Position numbers and translations under genes: made by a program | The notes under the pieces: generated by a model | Told to the model about the DNA's origin: nothing | The model's input: the letters and a program-made list of their open reading frames with translations, nothing else | Database searches by the model: none | NCBI GenBank assembly: GCA_020137815.1 | Contig: CM035358.1 | Span: 178,356-242,355 of the forward strand | Direction: 5' to 3' | DNA from: Hormiphora californensis | Lineage: Eukaryota; Ctenophora; Tentaculata; Cydippida; Pleurobrachiidae | DNA: 64,000 bases | Shown here: positions 41,001 through 50,000 of the stretch, piece by piece | Position numbering within the stretch: position 1 is the first letter of the stretch | Layout: each line of letters begins with the position of its first letter

Positions 41001-44000
41001 TTTGTTTTGCTGGAATTTGGCTACAAAAAGCTTCAGGAATGTGCAAAATGCCATTCCAAATGTATTAGAGGTGGATTCATTCATAACTAAGCTATAGTCT
41101 AGTCAGAATAAATTCCACAAGATTGGAATTTCATGACCATATATGGAGGTATCTTGTAATCTTGTAATCTTGTAATGTTCTTCGTACAGATGCTGTACCG
41201 GTGTCAGTTCCTCACAGAGCCTCCCCCTCCCTGGATACAAGAAGTATCCAGTCCAGAATTGAATTGTTATTTTGTCTGGTATATCCAGGTACCGGGGGTC
41301 GGTCCGGCATCCTCCTGTCAGGCCAATGCTCTGACAGGCATCCTCTTCAACCATTCTCCAAGAAGTACTTTGAACACAGTGAGGCTTTTAGCTGTGTTCA
41401 CTTCACTTGGAAGGGTGTTCCATAGTCGGGTCGCTCTAGAAGCGAAAGAGTTGTGGAATTTCGTGGCCACCGACGATTGTGTGGTAGTGGGGCATGTTGG
41501 CACCTCCGCTCGTAGTCCGAGACGATCATTTTGGTAAAAGCGGATACCGATGTTGTTTGGCGCTTCACCGTTGGCCATTTTCCAGACCATGATGATGGAG
41601 TAACGTTCTCGTCTTCGTTGAAGTGAAAGGATCCCAAGTTTCTTCAGGCGATCCCAATAGTTTAATTCGCACATGCCCTGGATTCTCTTTGTAAATTTTC
41701 TCTGGACTGTCTCAACTTGCTGGATATCAGAGATTTTGGGCGAGTCCCAAAGTGGGCAGCAGTATTCAAGCTTACTGCGTACAAGGCTCTTATAGAGGAT
41801 TAGCATTGTTCTCCTCGCTCTGGTTTTAAAGGAGCGTAGAACCCACGCACTTATGTATGTAAGTGATACACCTTTGTTGTTAAACATGTGGTGGAATCGC
41901 TACCGGTCGCTACTTTCTGTAGAATGCAGGTCCTAGTTACTATACAAACTATGTAGTACCATACATTTTAGATAGGTTTTAGACAAGTTTTCATGAGAAG
42001 GTCCTGTAAATTTTCATTTTTAGGTAGGCGGTATTGTAACCCCTATATGCAATAATAGGGGTGACAAACGTTCATAATATAATACATACATGTAACTTCT
42101 AGTGGAAGTTTGTTGATATTTTTGAATGAATTCAGTCCTCTTAGTTACCACTTCAGTTGCCATGGCAACCGTGTTATTGACGTTGAAAGTGGCTTCGCCC
42201 GTATGGGTTATAAAAAGTCAAGAGGTGACAGCTTTCACTTCGTTGCCTGCCGCGGAGTGATTATAAGCCATAAGGAGATCGGTTAGAGTCTCGCGGCATA
42301 TTCCGAACCATGTAGTCAGACATTGAAAATAGGGTAAACCGGGGCAGAATGGTTAACTTTTTACTTAATCGGTTCTCACCCCCGTTTAAAAAAATATAAG
42401 ATGAAAAAAATTATATAGGATTAAAGTTCATTATTTAATCGTTCAAATAAGATAAATTTCGACTCTCGGGACCATTATTTACTTAATTAAATACCTAGAT
42501 TAAAAATTTTGGTAGCCAAAATTGGTACCGGGGCAAAATGGTTAACTCGCCCGTAGCGCCAAAACTAAGCATTTTAGAGTATATGTTTGTTCATAAGTCA
42601 TATATATAAACCTGGCCATTCCGGAGCGGATTCTATAAGGAAAAATCAATTGGGTCACCAAATTAGCCACAATCAGCATACCCATCTTGGCACACACAAA
42701 ATACGTCATATTTTACTAATTCGCCATGTATGAGTTATAACTCCAAAACTAAGCATTTTATACCATATGTTGCTTCATAAGGCCATGTTTATATATGACT
42801 TATGAAGCAAAATGTGGTCTCAAATGCTTAGTTTTGGAGTTATGGGCGAATTAGTGAAATATGACGTCTAGACGCGTCTTTTGTGTGTGCCAAGATGGGT
42901 ATGCTGATTGTGGCTAATTTGTATATGACTTATGCTCTAAAATGCTTAGTTTTGGCGCTACGGGCGAGTTAACCATTTTGCTCCGGTACCAATTTTGCCT
43001 ACCAAAATTTTTAAATTAGGAATTTAATTAAGTAAATAATGGTCCCGAGAGTTGAAATGTATCTTATTTGAACGATAAAATAATGAACTTTAATCCTATA
43101 TAATCCTATATTTTTTAAACGGGGGTGAGAACCGATTAAGTAAAAAGTTAACCATTTTGCCCCGGTTTACCCTAAGTTTAAACTGGTTTTCAATCTCTGA
43201 CTACATGGTTCGGAATATGTACAACAAAATTATAATATGTATTAATGTGAGAAATATTGCCGAATTTAAGTTTTAATTTTTCCCAATGTTTCAGCGTGTA
43301 ATATAAATGATGACTGTACAAACGGGACTTGTACCGGGAACATATGTGATTGCGTTGAAGAAAACTATGTTTTGGTGAGTAGTTTAAGTTCATACAATTC
43401 AGTTCAAATAAATCAATGGAAACTTCCACATCAGTCAAAGTTGGGAACTTTATGTATTTCACTGCGTCGTGTGTCGTCACGGGTGGTTCAATTTTGATCC
43501 GCAGAAAGTGACTCTCTGTAGAAACAGCAGTTTGGGTACCTACTTTTAGTCTCTTTTATGTGCCAACCTGATGTTTATGGCGGTCAGATTCAGCATACAA
43601 TCTCTGCCCCAACTCAGCCTGACTCAGCTCACCTTTTAGAATCAATCTGAGTATTTTTTATCAGAATCCGGACAATCCACAATTGTGTGAAAAGGTTACA
43701 TGTACCGGCTTTGAATGTAACAATGGGAAGTGTTTTGTTCGAGGAGGAAAACAGGAGTGTGAATGTACAGACGGGTTCACGGGGGACCGTTGTGACCAAT
43801 ATGCAAAGTAAGTATCTTTGTTTACAGTTTTGTAAGACGGAGGATTGTCCTGAATAGTACCACAACTATATTCAGTCTATCTATATTCACAACTATATTC
43901 AGTCTACCACTTTATCCAACAGTGATATAATCTTCCAGGAATTTGTGTGCCACCAACAATGATCAGTGCTTGTACGGATCTATATGCAATCAGATATCTG

Positions 44001-47000
44001 CTACTGATTATTCTTGTGACTGTTCATCTGTTCAACAGTACAACGCTACAGGCAAAAATTGTCAATACCCGCTGCAATTTCAAATATTTCTGAATGCAAC
44101 TGAAAAGTAAGGAGTAATCAATGCGCTGGCAAAGGCAACTATAATAGTGGTCGTTTTTATTCCTCCCCTCATGCAATATACTGTTTGGTAGATTGAGCCC
44201 TCTTCTAACTGGTTCAGTTGAGAAAAGCAGCTCGGTCGATTCCTGGTATTAATGATATTTATTGTCAGGTGTGTTGCTATTAAAGACATTAATACACAAA
44301 AAGTATCCGTCGAGTACGCCACTATTGCAAGTCCTCAAAGAATGATGATCATGTCGGCATTGGTAGGTTTTATCTAATGTGATAATTTCATTCATGACAG
44401 CTCCCTGCCTGGGAGAGGTTAACCCGATCTGATCTAAATTCTTCCACAGTTGACAGATGTTGAGGCATTAGACTACGTGGTGGCAGTCCTGCAGACTAGC
44501 GACAACTCACTCTCTGTCCAGTTTACTCCCCAGAATGACATCTCAACAAACCCTCAAACATTTGTGTACCATGTGAAGGTCATTGACCTGACTAAATTAT
44601 ACAACACTCTGGAATTACGTTTGAACAAGACTTACTCTAGCTCCGATGGAAACACGGTTGAGTTAGTATTGGATGATGAAACTATATGGACTGATTCAAC
44701 AGGGTCAGGGCCGGCATCAAAACGATTCAATTCAATATCCGCTTTCCAAGTTGGAGGGAGTTCAAACTGCATTGGAAAGTTTGGTGGTTTAGCGGAGGAC
44801 TTCTACGGTGCTTTTAAAGGCGTTTTTTATGGAGAAGATAGGGCAACAATAGAACAAATCATAAAATCAGGTGTGTACACTGTTAGGAGAATTACAGTCG
44901 AACCCCAATTTACCGGGCCCCGTTTTATCGGAACCCCGATTTACCGGGAGTATTAAAGTGAGAGTGGACCGGATCAGAATTGGACAAGTTTGTTGTAGAA
45001 TGTAGGTAGTAGAGATTAGCTTTCTGAGCATTTTGCGTTTTTGCCGCTCAAAATCGACCCACCCATCACTGAGATATTTTTTTTTATGTTGGAAGAATTC
45101 CTGCTGGATCAATATTTATCAAACAGGATAGAAACAATCCTTGTGTTTTACTAACACATTCTTTAAATTTTTAATATGCTGGCTTCCATTGCCCTGCTTC
45201 TATGCATGGACATGTCAACCTCACTGCTTATATTCAGAATGTGTTAGTAAAACACCACGATTGTTTCTACCCTGTTTTATACATACTAATTAAGGGTACA
45301 CCTGGCGTTTTTCATCATCGAGTGCCCAACCAAATGACTTCACCAGGGTTTAGGCCATACAAAATGGACCTCAAATATGCAATTTTAGCCCTAAAGTCGA
45401 GTTCATATTTTTGCTACAGCCTATTTTCAAATCGGCGTTTTTTCAATTTTTGTTGAAATTTTTAACCTCAGGACCACTTTTTTTGAGATAGAAACATTAA
45501 ATTCTTGGAATTTGAAGAGAATATGAAGGTAAATAAGCCCAAAGAAGGATTTTTGAAATGGAGCTTATTTCTGGCCATGAGAACGGTTTACTTTTTTGCG
45601 TCTTTGACACGCTGGCTGAGAATGTTCCCATGCTTCATTAGAGATGAAAATCTGGAAATAGTTGCCCAAAACGATTATCTATGTGGCCCAAAAATTTTGG
45701 AACTTTCCCGCCAAAGATGTGGTGTACAGGGCTTGTTTTGTGAAACCCGTCTTTTTGAAAAAGAGGGAAATTCCCTGTATCTCAAAAACGGATGATCGTA
45801 GAGACCTGGGACTAAGCTTAATCGATTCAGAAGGTCCGATTTTGGGGGGGTCTTCTGAGAGACATTTTGCTCCTACTCCAACCGTTTTTGCTGTAATTGC
45901 AAAAAACCAATTCTATGAAAAGGGGGAACAACTCTATTCCAGCAGCCCGCTTCGGGCTGATTTCCCCCTTACTTGCTGATACCTTTTTCGCAATTACAGC
46001 AAAAACGGTTGGAGTAGGAGTAAAATGTCTCTCAGAAGACCCCCCCAAAATCGGACCTTCTGAATCGATTAAGCTTGGTCCCAGGTCTCTACGATCATCC
46101 GTTTTTGAGATACAGGGAATTTCCCTCTTTTTCAAAAAGACGGGTTTCACAAAACAAGCCCTGTACACCACATCTTTGGCGGGAAAGTTCCAAAATTTTT
46201 GGGCCACATAGATAATCGTTTTGGGCAACTATTTCCAGATTTTCATTTCTAATGAAGCATGGGAACATTCTCAGCCAGCGTGTCAAAGACGCAAAAAAGT
46301 AAACCGTTCTCATGGCCAGAAATAAGCTCCATTTCAAAAATCCTTCTTTGGGCTTATTTACCTTCATATTCTCTTCAAATTCCAAGAATTTAATGTTTCT
46401 ATCTCAAAAAAAGTGGTCCTGAGGTTAAAAATTTCAACAAAAATTGAAAAAACGCCGATTTGAAAATAGGCTGTAGCAAAAATATGAACTCGACTTTAGG
46501 GCTAAAATTGCATATTTGAGGTCCATTTTGTATGGCCTAAACCCTGGTGAAGTCATTTGGTTGGGCACTCGATGATGAAAAACGCCAGGTGTACCCTTAA
46601 ACAGGAGTTCTCCCAACATAACAAAAATATCTCAGTGATGGGTGGGTCGATTTTGAGCGGCAAAAACGCAAAATGCTCAGAAAGCTAATCTCTACTACCT
46701 AGAACAAACTTGTCCAATTCTTATTCGGCCCACTCTCACTTTAACTTCCCTGATAGAGGAAATTAACTTTATTTGACCCCGATATACCGGGCACCCCGAT
46801 TTACCGGGCAAAACCATTCCCCGAGTATCCCGGAAAATCGGGCTCCTAATGTAACTAGTTCACTGGATCATAAGCTACGTGATACTTTCATGTTCACAGT
46901 TTTTAGACAAGAATAGTCAAAATCCTACAGAGTATTTAGCTCCTAGAAGAATTTTCTAAATCAATAAAGCTAAACTGAATTGATACAGCACCTAACTCCG

Positions 47001-50000
47001 ATCATTTGAGCTGTGTTTTCAGGAATAACGAAGACGACACCGTTGTCTTGTTCTACAGTGATCTGTGAAAATAATGAAGGTTGTACGATGGATGCAATCG
47101 AACGACCTATCTGTAAATGTAAAGGTAGGTCGAGTAGACTAGAACAAAAAACAAAGAAACATTGTTTGGAACCCCCGTGGCCTTGTGTAGATCCTTGACG
47201 CTGAGGGTAATTCTTGTGTGATGAAGGTGTAAAAAACTGAGGGGACACTTTTCTTAATTATATCACGCTGCCTCCATACATGCATGCTCCCGCATACGCA
47301 GATTTAAAATTTTACCGTGTAAGTGGTTGCGCGTAGCGGGAGTGATATTTGTACTACTCTACCTATCTTTCTCTTTCTCTGTCTCTCTCTATCTCTCATC
47401 TGCCTAACTTAGGCCCCTACCAATAATTTATTTTAGATGGTTACGACGGTCCTGGCTGTTCAATGATTCAACAAATGTCTTTCAACGGCTACAGTAGCCT
47501 TTACGAGTTGGATTTGGAACCTCACACCTCTCTCGGGAATGATAATCTTATCAGTGAAATGATCATTGCCTTTGGTAAGTTTCAAAATAAGGGTATCTGT
47601 TATCACATTTCTGTTCAATGGGGCCATTGGAAAGAGTGTTGAACACTGAAAATCATTCCAAATCCGGTGGTCATATTAACTAGACAAGCAGTTGCGAAAT
47701 TAACTGAAGCTCCTAAATCTTTTGTTTCAGATGTCCACATTGACACTACGGAGAAAGAAAGTGGTCCTATCTTAAAAGTGACGAGCACATCTGATTGCGA
47801 TTTCTCCCTTAAAAGTAACTAATTATTATTGATTATTAAAGTTAAACATGAGTCAACTCCCTTTCTCCCCTGAGGAGTTTGTACATTTTTATTACCGTCC
47901 TCAGACTCAGAGAGCGAGAGAGAGAGAGCGGGAGAGAGAGAAAGAGCGAGAGTCTGCTACTTGGTAACTCATAGTAAGAGGGCGTAGCCGGAGTTCTATA
48001 AGTTACGATGTGACACAACAGGCATGACATGCCACGTCGCCACGAAAAAAGCGTAAAGAAGTGAGAAGAATTCCTTTTGCTGAACCCCCCCCCCCCCCCA
48101 CCGATTGGTATGTCCGTGTTTCTCCGCCCTGTGGTCGTGTCTGCAGACCTCTTGTTGCTGCTGTTAGTATAAAAGGTAGCTGACTCCAAATGGCTACCGA
48201 ATGACTCTACCTTGCACCTCCCCTGGTGAAATACCATCTTATTGTCAACTACCCAAGATTGTAGACTGTGAGCTGTCCACTGTGAGCTGCAGGTCTAAAT
48301 GTTGCTGCAGGCAGGCGACCTTACTCCAAACTTTCAGTGAGAGATAGATATACATTTACCGGATTTATCTGGATCTCATCACAGAGAGACTAGATATAGA
48401 ATATAGAGGGACAGATAGGAAGAGAGAGGGGGATATTTCTTTAAATTGCCTGTGTGTTGCATGCCTCAAGTGTATATTCACAATCACCTGAGATCATTAG
48501 ATGAACTCTATAGCACCGCTGGAAACACGCCTTACACACGCCCTTACACTTACAGCCACTTAATCTCCCAATGGTAATCTAATACTGTTTCAGCGAGAAA
48601 AGATGGCAATCAGCAGGTGTTCTTCTTTGCTGACGATCCAAATAGCACTACAGTTGACTCCAAAATAACTCTGGTGTTTAATGGAAAAACGGTTAAATTT
48701 GGACAACTACAGTCAAAAAGTTGTGTTTATGAGACAACGTTACCACCGCTTAAGGTTAGAATTATGACTTGGGAGTTGTGGATTAGCTAGGCCAGGTCTA
48801 ACGTCCAATGCTTCCTTGGTCGATCCTCGATCTAATTAAGGCATAGGGAGCTATGCTCGCGGAAAATTTGTAGTGAGGGCTGTTAAATTAAGATATAGGT
48901 AGTCTGTAGTCTGACTCGACTCCCGTTCACTCCTAAATCCCGACATTTGCTTTCAAAATATTTCCTAATTAATCAGGTAACGTTTGGAGGTGAATCAGAT
49001 AATGACACAGCGCCTAGCAACTTCCATGGCTGCTTGGATAACTTCAAGTTTACCGTTGGTGGGATAACTAGTGGGAGCATCCTGAGAAATACAAAGAGTG
49101 TAAAGAGTGTAAAGGTGGATGAGTGTGTGACTGATTACGTGCCACCCAACCCATGCACACCCAGTTCTTGCAATAAGCAAAAGTGTGAACCTAATCCATT
49201 CGATTACACAGGTAACTTCGCGGGCACCTTTATGTTGCACTTGGATAAAATTCATTTTCCGCAATCCGTATGTGCAGTGTCATATTAATGACAACATTGT
49301 GAAGCCGGGACTTGTTACCCAAAAGCTTATAAATAAGCAATAAATAGTGTTACACGCTGATGAATGGTATCAGCTATGTATAATACCTCCCCACGATATT
49401 TTTCAGTTTTATGTTCCTGTACGGCACCAATGGAGGGTGATGCACAGTGTGCTCGGAAAAAATACTGTGAGCTTGATCTAGCGGAGGGAGGATGCCAAGA
49501 TGCGTCTACTAAAAAGTGCTATGAAATTATGGAAAATAACCTTGATAGCTGCAAAGATATTTCCGGGTTGCAGCCTGATACCTGTGCAGAGATACTGAAA
49601 AAGCCTGTCTGGTATTACTATTGTGATTGTAAAGAGGGATACACAGGAGATCAGTGCACTACAAAAGAAGAACGTAAGAATTATTAGGGTGATTCATAAT
49701 GATTTTCGCTAGGTACTTCTGGATCGCTAGTGATGATAGAGACCAAAAATTTCTACAGGATCTTTTAGTTTGGACTATTTGTTAACCCTAAGACCATGTT
49801 TAAAGTTTTCAATGACAAAATTTTACCGGTGACGGACTATTTATGAAGTTCAGTTTTGTTCCGGTCTCACAACCCAAATTTCAGTCCTTGGTTTTAACCC
49901 TGTAGAGGCCGTAAATTGATTCCAATGGATCCAGGACTTTTTATAGGGGAAGAAAGACATCTTTTTGGGACATTTGTGTAAAAATTAAATCTAAATCCAA

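Larger units (their letters stand above)
44895..46850. mobile_element. Diverged pogo-like MITE holding two further nested elements
   Basis: ACAGTCGAACCCCAATTTAC and GGAACCCCGATTTACCGGG (44893-44950) versus GCACCCCGATTTACCGGGCA ... ATCGGGCTCCTAATGTA (46789-46852). The interior is filled by the elements at 44956-46742. Confidence 0.65.

Noticed and set aside
45505-46385. Two 96-residue proteins on opposite strands with almost the same sequence
   Set aside because: They are the two arms of one palindrome; composition is not protein-like and no family is evident.
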